A DNA stretch of 64,000 nucleotides from NCBI GenBank assembly GCA_037013685.1, contig CM072886.1:92441422-92505421 (forward strand), in the 5' to 3' direction. Made by a program: the position numbers and the translations under genes. This DNA is from Acridotheres tristis (lineage: Eukaryota; Chordata; Aves; Passeriformes; Sturnidae). Below the pieces are notes generated by a model. It saw only the letters and a list, made by a program, of their open reading frames with translations, was not told the origin of the DNA and did no database searches. Below are positions 23,800 to 34,366 of the stretch, piece after piece (positions within the stretch are counted from its first letter, which is position 1; the number at the start of each line of letters is the position of its first letter).

Positions 23800-25220
23800 A
23801 TAAGCAGCTCAGGTAATTGCCTTTATTATACACAATATTCATTCCTTAGATTTTCATCACCAATAGAGCTATTATAAATTATTTTAGCTGTACTCTTCAT
23901 GCTTTTATCCCTGTATTGATTTTATTTTTAATGTAAACTTTTAAATTATAATGCCAGAGAAACAACTACTTATATAGCTACAAAGGCTAAATTAGCGAAA
24001 ACTGAGAGAAAAGTGCTAAAGATATTTGATATGAAACATTTAAAGCAAATGTTATTTATGTAATACTAAAATGTAAAAAAATGCAAATGTAAATGTAGTT
24101 CCACCTTCCAGTGTACAGCAATAATAAAGTATTAGATTCAAGCATCCTAATTAACTTAATGAGATGGAGTTTTCTTTAATTCCCTAATTCCTTTCCTTCA
24201 GCCATCTAAGCTTTACTCAGGTTGAAGAATACAATGATGAAAAACACCAGCAGATATTACTGAAAATGTCTCCCTTTGCCTTGTGTTACAGTAAAGCACA
24301 GAGCACTTTGCAGCATGTCTAATACTCGGCCACTGTAGTACTTTAGATCCATAGGAACACATCCCCACATCTACTAAGAAAATATCTTCCTGTGTCTCTG
24401 ACACAGCACTTAGGGAATACCTCCTTTAAACAGCCAAATGGAAAACAGAATTTAAAGGCATGTTTCATCTGGTCTCTATAAAGGTAAGCACACATGATTA
24501 CTGTATGCAGAATCTCAGCATTTGCAATTAGTAGAAAGCAATTCCAGTAAAAAATAAACCCGTTATACCATGGAATTAGAGCAATAGGTTAAATTGCAAT
24601 TTTTGTCAACAAGTCCATTTTTACTCTATCGATTTGCACAAGGTGATACGATGCACTGATTTGAATCTTATACACGGAAGTGATATTGCACTAATTGAAA
24701 AATAATTGGATTCGCCCCACTTTATAACAGATTCCTTTGCACTATCAAAGTTTTAATCTCTGATGAGTTTTGCAAAACTCACAGCATAAAAATCACTGAT
24801 TTATATCTTAATTCAGATGTGCCAAAGATTTCAAGGTGAGGAATTCCAAAACAGCAGACTGTGCAGGCTGCAATGCAAACATGAAACAAAAGTGAAAATG
24901 CTAACATTTTCTTTCCATATATTGTAGCAAATTAATTGTGTGTTTTGGTAACGTAGCTTATTAGTTTTGCATAATTTAAGTTTTAATTCATCGTTTAATT
25001 TTTAATTAAGTAGTCTCTTTCAAGATGAGCTTTCTACTCGCATTTTAGTTAGATGCTAAACATGCAATGCATAAAAGCAGTGGCAAGAATGTAATATTTA
25101 GTTCATATGATTTTGTCTGTGATTTCAGACATGAAAGTAACCAATTTCACAGAGTATAAAATAACAGCAATTGTAAAATGTCATATAAATTTTAAATAAT
25201 TAAAGACCTCTGAAAATATC
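23800..25220. promoter_or_regulatory. Candidate conserved enhancer block
   Basis: This is the longest repeat-free stretch with enhancer-like texture. It has TAATTA and TTAATT words, preserved CpG in AT-rich context (CTATCGATTTGC near 24629, GATACGATGCAC near 24645, GGTAACGTAGC near 24947, TTCATCGTTTAATT near 24989) and an 18-base perfect palindrome at 24764-24781. CpG retained in such AT-rich DNA suggests constraint. There is no coding frame of note. The nearest large-scale explanation is a cis-regulatory element of a developmental gene outside the window; this is inference. Confidence 0.4.
24764..24781. repeat. 18-base perfect palindrome
   Basis: TGAGTTTTGCAAAACTCA reads the same on both strands with no spacer. 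The central TTTTGCAAAA resembles a C/EBP- or Oct-like dimer core (TTGCAA). It lies inside the candidate enhancer block. Confidence 0.75.
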
Positions 25221-28110
25221 TGGAAAACTACTGGGGCAATTAGAGTGAGAAGAAGAGGCACATACTTTTCATAGATTATAGATTTTTCTATGGGGTTTTT
25301 GTTTCAGTAGTTCGGTTTTGGTTTGGGGTTGGCATTTTTTGGGGGAGGAGGGGGGTGTTTCTCTCCACAAATCCTACAATTTTGCTAGAGCAATAAAAAA
25401 GGATTTTACAGTTCTAACATCCCTAGTAAACATGACTAACACTATGCAATTCGAAATATAGAGAAAAGGGGAAGGGGGACATTTATTTTTGCACATAAAT
25501 AAGAAAATAAAACCAAAAACTATTTAAAATTGCAACCAAAAAATTTAGTATTAATTGTAATTATGCACAAAGATAACCTTAATGTTTATCTGTGCATATG
25601 ACAAAACACTTAATTCCAACATGACAAAGTTGATGGGTGTGAATTTGTTAAATGTTATTAGTTTGAGTCACCAAAAATTATTGAAGGAAAAAAAAAAACA
25701 ACACAGCAACAACAACTGAAAAAAACCAACACACCTCTTATTTTAAGAACACATCTGTCAGTTCAACTAAATATTGGGAGTGCTCTCAGAACTTCTCAGG
25801 CCCATACATGCCTACTTCCAAGGTGAAGGAGGTTGACATCAACATACCTGAGACATCTAACAACAAAACTCAAAACTAACCTAACTGCACATGCTTTCTG
25901 CAGACATAACATAAAGACATAAATATGAGTGCAACATCAAGCATCATTATCTTTGCAAATTCTCTTCAATGTCCTGAAAAAAAAATTGGTTTATTTATAG
26001 GTTTTTATATCAGAACTTCTTTAGTTATAACTAAGATTTCTAAATTCAGCTCCAAGTAGTAACATCTGCAATGTCCAGAAAGCATCCCCAGACAGAAAAG
26101 TACCACTAGAAAGATACAAAAAAGTACACAAAAACATAGATGTCCCTTTCCTAAACAAAAGGGGAGCAGCTGGTTATTCCAGTTCTGGAACATTCTATGA
26201 CTTGGTTCTATGACTGCTTGAGGGAAGGTTAAGTAATCTGAGTACCTTTCAGTCTCTAAACATTGCAGTGTATTTTACAATTGAGTATTTGCTAGCTGGA
26301 TCAACTGCAGTGAAATTACACCTTAGAAAAAAAGCAATTCCTTGTAGGATCCATTATATAAATTCCAGTTTCCCTGTTTCCCCTGAAGCTGTTAACTTCT
26401 GAAGGCATTCCTGCCAGGAGGTCAAGATCTCCCAGCAGCACCATTGCTGCCAGGCTCCTGTTTCAGTGCCACGGTGGAGTGGAGGCCCTGGAGGATGCAA
26501 ACTCAAATACACTTCTTCAAGCAAGCTGCCATGAAGTCCCAGAAAATTTGCCAGGTAAGAAGGCAGGAAACAAGTTGGAAGTTTGCATTTCCTTAGAATG
26601 TTTCATTTTGGGGAAATCCACAGTCCTTAAAGAAAATGTTGATAAAATATCTTTTAACAGGTTCCTTGTCGCTCAGCCAGGTTTCTGGAGGAAATGAGGA
26701 GTAATAAAACCTTGCTTGGAGATGCCAGTCTAGAAGCTGGCCTCCCTTAGGGCCGAAGCTGCTATATGTGAACTGGGCAATAGTCTGTTCTTTTAAATGT
26801 GACTACAGGGATCAGTTTCGTGATCTGAAATAAAGCAGCATCCAGTGGCTGACCCCGAGGTGCACAGTAAAGGTCTGTCAGGGGAGATACACATAAAGAT
26901 GGGCTACACAGAACTTAACAGCAGACTACAGTTTGTGTTTGTTCCTGCTCAACAGGAAGCTGGGGAAGGAAGCCCTGTTTTTAGAGACCTCTGCACTGTT
27001 ACAATGCACTGCTGTTCAGCTACAAATAAATGGGCATGGCGGAGCAAGAAACTACTGCAAGTCTTAAGTTTAGCTTAATCACACTCATTCTTCTGCTTTA
27101 CTGGGGCTTTAGCGTTGTTTTAGGTGGTTTTGATTGTGTTGTGGATTTTTAAACAACTGGCTAAACTACAAAGGCTATGATCAGCCAAAAAATGCTGACT
27201 CTGAGAATACTAGTTCCCTCAGTTTGGCTAGCTTCCTACTGAAGCCAAGTGTTTTGAAGAAATTCAGGAGGGCTAATGAAGACATTTTTTGCGTAAAGGT
27301 TAAGATGTGGCAATCCTAATGGAAACCTCCAAGCCCACCTTTAAATCAACAAGCTGGAAATATCAAGTAGGACCTATAGAAGACTTGGGTTGAGATCTAA
27401 TAGTATCACTTATGTCCAACTGAACTTTCTGACAGGAAGACTGGACTAGATCAGTATTCACGGCAGGAAATGGTCACTCATGAAGGGTGTTACAAAAGCT
27501 TTCTTTTCTAGGGACAAAAATACAACATTGAGGAACTCTCCAGCAGTTCCTCATCAACAGGGTACTAGCACTGTAAAAGAAAAAAAAAACTTACTCAGCA
27601 ATTCAACACAGGTTTTCTTTCCCTGAAGTGCAGCAATATAGCACATCTCCTCTACACATTCAAAATCTGAATAATTGGGTCACTTGGCCTGTGTGAGTAA
27701 CTTATTTTACTGCCATATTTATATAAACAAACAATTATAGTTAATAATAATAATTCATGCTCCTTGATTTATTAATCTTATCAGATAACAGAACGTGCTC
27801 CAGCAATATAAAACCCATGACAAAAACTTATCACCTAGCCTTCAGCTGCTTACAGAAGTATTGGAGGGAATGAAGATAGAACAGATTTCCAAATTCATAC
27901 ACACATCACAATATTGAAGGTCAGGTAGAAAAGGACAGAAGCGATTCCTGTTTCCACACCCACAGACACCAGTAATGGCAGCCTCTGTCACTAGAAGATG
28001 CATCTTAAGGCTGTACAGGCAGATCAGTACTTGGGTGCTGGTGGAAAGGTGCAAGATTGTTTTGGGCTTTACTGGGCTTTCGCACCACTAATCAGTGGTT
28101 TGTCATCAGT
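25221..28110. other. AT-rich spacer, with one possible transcribed patch
   Basis: A G/T-rich stretch lies at 25294-25361 and a run of A at 25687-25699. From 26390 to 27080 the DNA is more balanced. It contains the splice-donor match CCAG|GTAAGA (GT at 26555-26556) after an open stretch, and a 77-codon frame at 26845-27078. I recognise neither as coding. They could belong to a long non-coding RNA. Confidence 0.4.
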
Positions 28111-28116
28111 CTCATC

Positions 28117-28551
28117 TGTTTTTGTTTGGATCGAGGATTATTAGAAAGGCAGTCGAGCCAGATTCTCATGTTCAGACTTGGAAGTTTATTACATCTTATC
28201 AAAATTTACAGAAAGCATAGCAGCACTTCTAGCTCCTTGCTAGAATTAGGAAAAATGGCTCCAAGCTGAGCCTGTTTCAAGGCCTTTTAAAGCTAAACAT
28301 ACCAATAAAAGTTTTACGCCTATATTATTTATACTTTTAATCCAATAATAGATTCCCATGACCCTTAGAGTGACTTTCGACTGACCAATCCAAAGATAAC
28401 TACCTAATTTCCATGAAGAAGCAGGAAGAGAAGATGAACAAGAAGACACCACCCAAAATTCTCCATCTTGTCCCATAGCTACCACTATATATAAAAACTT
28501 CAAATTTAAAACCCATCACCCAGTGAAAATATACATCTAACCCACTGCACA
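28117..28551 (-). mobile_element. Solo LTR of an avian endogenous retrovirus
   Basis: On the minus strand the element begins TGTGCAGTGGGTTAG. It has TATA-like words (TATATATAG; further on TATAAATAATATAG) and the phrase CAGCTTGGAGCCATTTTT (28252-28269). An AATAAA polyadenylation signal follows (28185-28190 on the plus strand), then GAGAATCTGGCTCGACTGCC, and it ends close to CA near 28117. The U3-R-U5 order and this wording match LTRs I know from bird endogenous retroviruses. No internal gag, pol or env sequence flanks it, so it is a recombined solo LTR. Target-site duplications were not found and both ends are approximate. The exact family needs a library search. Confidence 0.75.
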
Positions 28552-29690
28552 TTTATGATTTCTAACTTATTTTTTATATTTAAAAGTCTTCTCCAAGGTT
28601 TTAGGTGCAGTGCAGTGTTTTCCAGGGGTCTGTGCCTGGAAGCACAGAGAGCTCAAAAAACTCCAGTTTCCTGAGATGCAACAGAAAGGAGCTGTTAAGA
28701 TGGGAAAGATGACACAGTTGTGATAAAAACTATTCCATTATTCACTACTAAACATTCAGTTTGTGCCAAATTTGCAGGAATTTCGAGTAACAGCACTTGT
28801 GATGTTTCAATCTACATTATGCCAAATATGTATCTGCTCTACAAATGCCACATTTAAACTGGCAGTCTGGTTTGCCCGAATGAGCTTATAACCAAGGAAA
28901 CACCATGAGGGTGTAAGAGCAGGCAAACCAAACCCAAAAAAAACCTGCAATTCTGCAAACAGTGGTGTTAGCAAATTCTGTCTTCTCATGATATTATCCT
29001 CATGAGTTATTCAGTACCCAGCTGAAGTTTCCATTGCACAGAGCATTTCCTCTGCTGTGAGAACTGGCAAACACAACCAACACACACACACACACAAATT
29101 GGAGCCTTTCTTTCCATCAGGGCACTTATAAGGTCTTTTTTTTCTTTCCTCCCCAGACACCTATCTCCACAAAACTTTCAGGAACAGAGGCCGTAACCTG
29201 AAGTACTATAATAAGGTGTAAATCATGCCTCAAAGACAGATCGATCAAAGTAGGGGAAGGTAGTAGGCTGTTCATCTCTCGAGGATTTAAGACATTACCT
29301 TCAAATGAAAAAAAATAAGCATTTTAAAATTTCGTTTTCTTTTCACCTAAGGCCCTAGCAAACAGTATAAATTTTGAGCAGCCATATCTATTTTTCAGTG
29401 GCTAAACTGGCAAATGTTTCTGGGCATTGCCATATTTCACAAACCGTGAGGGGTTTTCTGCTGTAGTTTTGGGCCCAGTGAGATTCAGAAAGTACAAAAG
29501 GGCACATAAGATGCTGTACATTTTATACCCAGTAAACTCTGATCTGCGATTGATTTATACAGTGTGCTAAGTCTTTATTTCTTTTCCTTTAGCTTGGCAA
29601 CATAATTTCACTTTGATGGTCAGCCTTTCAATTAATCAAAGTGGACACAGCATTTGCAGCTTCTTTTGAAGTCAAAAAGAATTGTGTGCT
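28552..29690. other. Non-coding spacer
   Basis: No gene is recognised. It holds a CA microsatellite (29081-29096) and short A/T runs. Open frames are at most 60 codons. Confidence 0.55.
29081..29096. repeat. CA microsatellite
   Basis: Eight CA units in a row, directly readable. Confidence 0.9.
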
Positions 29691-29699
29691 CAGGACCTC

Positions 29700-29830
29700 T
29701 TAAAATGAGACCACTTATTTAGGTACTTAAAGATGGCTGTCAACACCTAACTCCAGTCTCCTAAGTTTGAAATTGCTGACTTTAGTAATTTGCCCAAGGA
29801 AAGTGAACCTGGGGCACAGAGAGACTACAC
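29700..29830. repeat. Ancient interspersed repeat, degenerate (candidate)
   Basis: The wording, with TTAGGTACTTAAAGATGGCT near 29719, CACCTAACTCCAG near 29744, then AGTAATTTGCCCAAGG near 29784 and GGGGCACAGAGAG, resembles an old SINE-like or MIR-related repeat common in sauropsid genomes. That repeat has the phrase TTGCCCAAGGTCACACAG. The copy is diverged and family assignment is from memory, so it remains tentative. Confidence 0.4.
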
Positions 29831-30365
29831 AAAATCTTACCTCTCATGACCAAGAAGTCCTTGGCTCTTAGTTATAAGTGCAGACAAATCTCTCTTTTGA
29901 CTGGTTTGCCAGTACTGAAACTCAATTCAAGTACACAGAAGTAGACCATTTCTAAAATGCTGGTTTGGTCAGAACTGTTTTCTAGGGGGATCTTATGTCC
30001 AACTGCAATTATGTGATAATGGAATCCAGACATGGATTTACAGAAATCAGAGGAACACAGCAAACTTTATAAGGCATTTCTCTGTTTGACTACTCAGACG
30101 AATTGCATCCAGGTCTGCTGAGCACTGGCTGTACCATGCTTAATTTCAATGCCCAGAGGCAGACAGCCTGATACAGGAAGCACTGGCTGACATCGCAGCC
30201 CAGCACACAAGCCAGCGACACCCTTCCTTTGGAGAAGTGTTAACGCACTCACGAGAACTCTTCTCATAAACTAAGAAGTGCTAGAGCATTAATAAAGACT
30301 AGGAAAAAAGAATTAGCAGCAGGGTGGAGCTGATACATTTTCCAGCCCAATGTCTTTTTTCCCTC
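29831..30365. other. Spacer, nothing recognised
   Basis: No gene, repeat or motif cluster found. A 63-codon minus-strand frame has no known domain. Confidence 0.55.
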
Positions 30366-30369
30366 AGTT

Positions 30370-30600
30370 ATGTGTCAAACAGCTTGTCTGTGCTGACACG
30401 CGAGCGTAGCTGGCGCAGGTGACGGGAGATGACGTGTGACATGAAGGAGACCACCAGAGTTCATGTCGGGGCCCGTGGCAGGCTGGTTCCTGGTTGTTGG
30501 GCCATGGCGAGGCCCAGAGCACCAGACTGCAGCGGTGGCCGCTCCCTGCCCTGGTTAAATCAAAGCAGCAGCAGCAGCATGCCCCAACAAACGCTTTGCT
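30370..30600. promoter_or_regulatory. Small GC-rich CpG patch with CRE core
   Basis: About 200 bases rise well above the background GC. They contain a CpG cluster (CACGCGAGCGTAGCTGGCGC, about 30398-30417), a TGACGT core at 30430-30435, and a CAG/GCA triplet run at 30565-30579. Too short and CpG-poor for a standard CpG island; it might be a weak promoter or an enhancer. No coding frame is recognised. Confidence 0.35.
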
Positions 30601-30900
30601 TCGCTTGACAGACCTTTTACGAGATGTACATGAACTACAAAGATCTAGGGAGGAGTTATGGTGCTAGAAACAGTGAAATGGATTTTACTTTGTAACTTGC
30701 AAGAGATCACAAAAAGCCATAAGCACTTTCTCCTTCTGTTTAGAAAATGCATCTTGCTCTTCAGTTGTAACACATAATACATTACATCAGAGTATGGCAG
30801 GTAAAATACTTGCTTTGTAAAGTTTTTGGTGTGTACTGATTCCCAATACTCCCTTCTCCAACAGAGAGAAACAGAGTTCAAAATAAACTCAATATTTAGT

Positions 30901-30944
30901 TAACTACAAGCATACACTGCCATAACTACAAGCATACACTGCCA
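30901..30944. repeat. Exact 22-base tandem duplication
   Basis: Two identical copies of a 22-base unit (30901-30922 and 30923-30944), beginning TAACTACAAG and ending ACTGCCA, lie head to tail. Perfect identity points to a recent slippage or duplication event and makes it a potential polymorphic site. Confidence 0.95.
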
Positions 30945-33034
30945 TTCATCTAATGCTAGTCCACCTTTTCTTCAGCAAAGTATTTTGCCCTTCATATATA
31001 TTATGAAACATTCCTCCACCACAATATTTTTGATACCATTACCAATTCGACTGGTAGACTAGATTTTTAGGCCAAGTGCCTTTAACAGAAACAATGCAAG
31101 AGAAAAATTCCTCAAAAATTTTCAAAATGAGGAGAGCAGGAAGCAACTCAAGAAGTACAGAAATGGCAGCACATACCCACCCCAGAATAAAATCTGGATG
31201 ACGCTGTGCTTCAGCATCACAAGTAGAGATATAATCAAAAGCTTTCATAGCTGATGTGTGTCTCCATCTACAAAATATAATACTGTTACAATCAGGTATT
31301 TTCAAAACTCACTGATATCTAGTTTTTACTCAAGAATTCATATTTTGCATTCAGGGTTTATTATTTTTAAAAGTTTAGACTGCATCAGTAAGAACACAGG
31401 GTATGCTAAAATGTTACATTACATACATTCTGAATTCTGCATAAAATACTCAGTTCATCTCCCTCTCAAGTCTGAACTTTTGCAACAGCAATCATACAGC
31501 AAATTTGCACAAACTGGGATTTACAGATTACTACTTGTTGACAGTTGAGGTACAAAAAAATTATACCACGACACTACAGTACTCAGTGCACAAGCAAACA
31601 GGCAAAATGTGAAGTAAGATTCTCTAAGTGATCCATCAGCTACAATATTTCAAAGATAGAGGTGTCAACCAGTCCATATTATACAATTCTTGAAATTAAG
31701 AAATTGCAACTTTTAAAACAGAAATTCTTGAAATGCTAATAGTAGCAAATTGAAGAATCTGTTCAATTAACTGTAACACAGTAATTTATGGTAGCAGATA
31801 GCCTAGGACTCAGAAGTTTATCAAGGAAAAGAAATGACAGTATTTCATATGCCACTCTGAAAGGGACAGGAACAAAATACTGCTTCCCATCAGAAATTTG
31901 CTTGGAAAATATGTATGTTACCTCAGAAAAACAGTCACATGTCTAAATAATCTGCAAAACCTCATTGCAAACACCACCAAAAGTATGTATCTTAAGGAAG
32001 AAAACCACTTCGAAGACAAATGAACTTGTAGGAACACTGCAAACAAGTGTGTCCCTTAACTGTATTCCTTAAATTTCCTATGGAAAGACAATCTTAAATG
32101 ATCAATGTCTTTAATTGTGTTGCATCCAGTCTAAGTAATGATGCTTAGACTGAGTAGCAGAACTGTTTTGTGGGTTTATCTTAGAGCCCAATATTGCCCA
32201 TATTGCCCACTTACACAGATTAAGAAGATGGTCAAAACATATTACATCTCCAAGTCTTCATATACGACCTTCTTTCCTACAGAAAGGAGGTATAAAGAGG
32301 AATCAGAAATCTCCGAACCTTAATATAGAATCAAAAACAAAGGTTGACCAGGATCACAAACTGTTTTTCATCTCAGCAAAGTCAACATAGTTCATTGTAG
32401 CTATTCCACTCCCTTCCTATACAATCTGCTGCACATATATGTTGTGTTTGACTGTGTACTCTGTAAACAATATTATGCAAAACCACAAGGTAGCCAGTAA
32501 TACAGCTTAAAAGCAAAATACTTGCTCCAAACAAATACAGCTCACCTTCCCTCCTCTCTGCAGGCAGGGAGAGATCCTGCTCAGAACATCTCACTACTGG
32601 ATCAAGAGAAGGAAAAGGGGAGAAAACTGTAGCAAATGCAAGGCAGCCAAAATTAAGGGTCTCCTTAAACACATGAATGTGGAACAGGTGAGCAGATGTA
32701 TGCTACCATGGGCACAGATCCAGTTACTTAGATACAAACAATCTGTGGAAATATTTGCTCAGCCTATTCAGTTCTGTGAACTGCGTCATGATTTGTATCA
32801 GATGTGAGCAAATAACTCACAAATAGAGATTTATAAACAAACTGCTTACTGAAAATCACCTACTCAAGTCCAAGAGGCACATTTAAGCAGGAACAGAACA
32901 CTGGTCCTTCATCAAGCATCTGTGCCTCCAGCTTTTGCATTTGTGCAGTCTAACAAAATTCCTGAATGTGGATAGCTCACAGTGAGTCAATCTGGCTATG
33001 ACACAGGAAAATAAACATTTACACAAACAGTTCT

Positions 33035-33084
33035 TTATGCACAGCTATCTATATGCACAGTGATCCATATGCACAGCTAACCAG
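33035..33084. repeat. Three diverged copies of a TATGCACAG unit
   Basis: TATGCACAG occurs three times at about 17-base spacing with similar following bases (CTATCTA, TGATCCA, CTAACCA). It is a short imperfect tandem array. Confidence 0.8.
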
Positions 33085-33805
33085 CCAGTTTGCCATTACC
33101 TGGATGTCTTAAGTTTAGAAAATACAGTGCTATCTTTGCTCTTTGCTTTAAAACAAAATACAATAAACCCCACCAAATCTTAAGAGGCATAATACTAAAA
33201 CCGGCATTAAAAAATATGAATGTGATGAAATCCAAAAATTTTTCTTCATATCACATGTAAGCCAGGGCATACAACTTATATATGAATGCAGACGATTATA
33301 AAGACAGATTTTGCATCACATGAAAATTAACTTGTGTTTTATAGAATAAAGATTAAAAGAATCACCTATAGCCCCCTTTCTTGATATGTGGGATGTTTTC
33401 TACTGCAGCCAATGACTTCATCTTTTTAACAGTATTTACTATTTCTAACCCATTCCACTGTTGCTACACCTTTCCATCACCTCCCTGTTCAAAAGGAAGG
33501 CATCTCCTTGGCAGTGTATACTTGCCTCCAGGGAGCTGACCCCCCTACTGTGGAAGGCTGAGATCAGACAGCATGGATGTCCTGCAGGAACTCTCTGTGC
33601 CTGGTGATTGTCACTTTTCTTGTTTTCTCCTGCTGTCTCTCCTGTAAAAACGATTCCTCTGCTCCAAAAGCAGCAATTCTTTTTTCCTTTGGATTCTTCT
33701 AATAAACCTCATCAACTATGCTCCAACTGCTCTCTACTTCTGTCAAGCTCAAAGACTGCAAATGCTACCTCATATCTGAGGAAGAGCTAGAAGTGCCTGA
33801 AGTTT

Positions 33806-34366
33806 ATGTGTCTTTTCCAAGGGTATCAGCTGTTCGATTATGAGCTATTATCTCTCCTTACAAACCTCGGCATTGTATTTTCCAGACTGTATTGCTCATC
33901 TAAAAATTGTGCTCTAGTTTCTTCTGTGCTCCATGGCAGTCATAAATCAAGGAGTGCTGGGAGAAGCTCCATTGCAAGGAGATATCAAATTATTTGGGTT
34001 AAACATTCCCAGGCACGTTACAGAGTGATGAAAAAGAAGAAGAAACTAAATGGAATTAAAAGTCCTACTACAAACTGCAGCTCCCTGTATAAAGAAAATT
34101 GCATGCCAGGATGCTCAAAAGAGTTAGGATGCAAGTTCCCCTTTTATCAATACTTGCAGGCAATCACTCACCTTTTTATGGAAAACTATACCTTTTTTGA
34201 TACAATGGTGACCCAGCTTAGAAAAGTAAATGGAAAAAAGTATGAAAAAAAGACTTTTTATTATTCCTTGAAATCAAAATGTAAAAATTTAAATGATCTG
34301 AAAAAGCACCTCTTTATTAAAGAGTTGATGAAAGTGTGGGTCAGTCCTATTATCCTTTTAAATTAA
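33806..34366 (+). other. Uncharacterised 186-codon open frame
   Basis: This is the longest frame in the window not explained by a repeat. The predicted product is basic, with a run of five lysines near residue 76-80, several cysteines around residues 91-108 and a lysine-rich second half. There is no recognisable domain, signal peptide or convincing membrane span. A preceding separate frame (33608-33790) ends just before it in another phase. In DNA this AT-rich a frame of this size is uncommon but can occur by chance in 64 kb. Flanking splice sites were not established. It could be a pseudogene fragment, a lineage-specific transcript or noise. Confidence 0.2.

Larger units (their letters stand above)
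30601..33600. other. AT-rich spacer
   Basis: Three kilobases without a recognisable gene. Two small tandem duplications (30901-30944 and 33035-33084) lie here. Open frames of up to 96 codons show no known domain. Confidence 0.55.

Noticed and set aside
25294..25361. G/T-rich stretch as a G-quadruplex candidate
   Set aside because: G-runs are separated by a loop longer than the usual limit, so it does not meet the standard motif.
27370..27500. GGACTAGATCAGTATTC phrase resembling the CR1 3' end
   Set aside because: The expected neighbouring CR1 phrases and tail octamers are missing.
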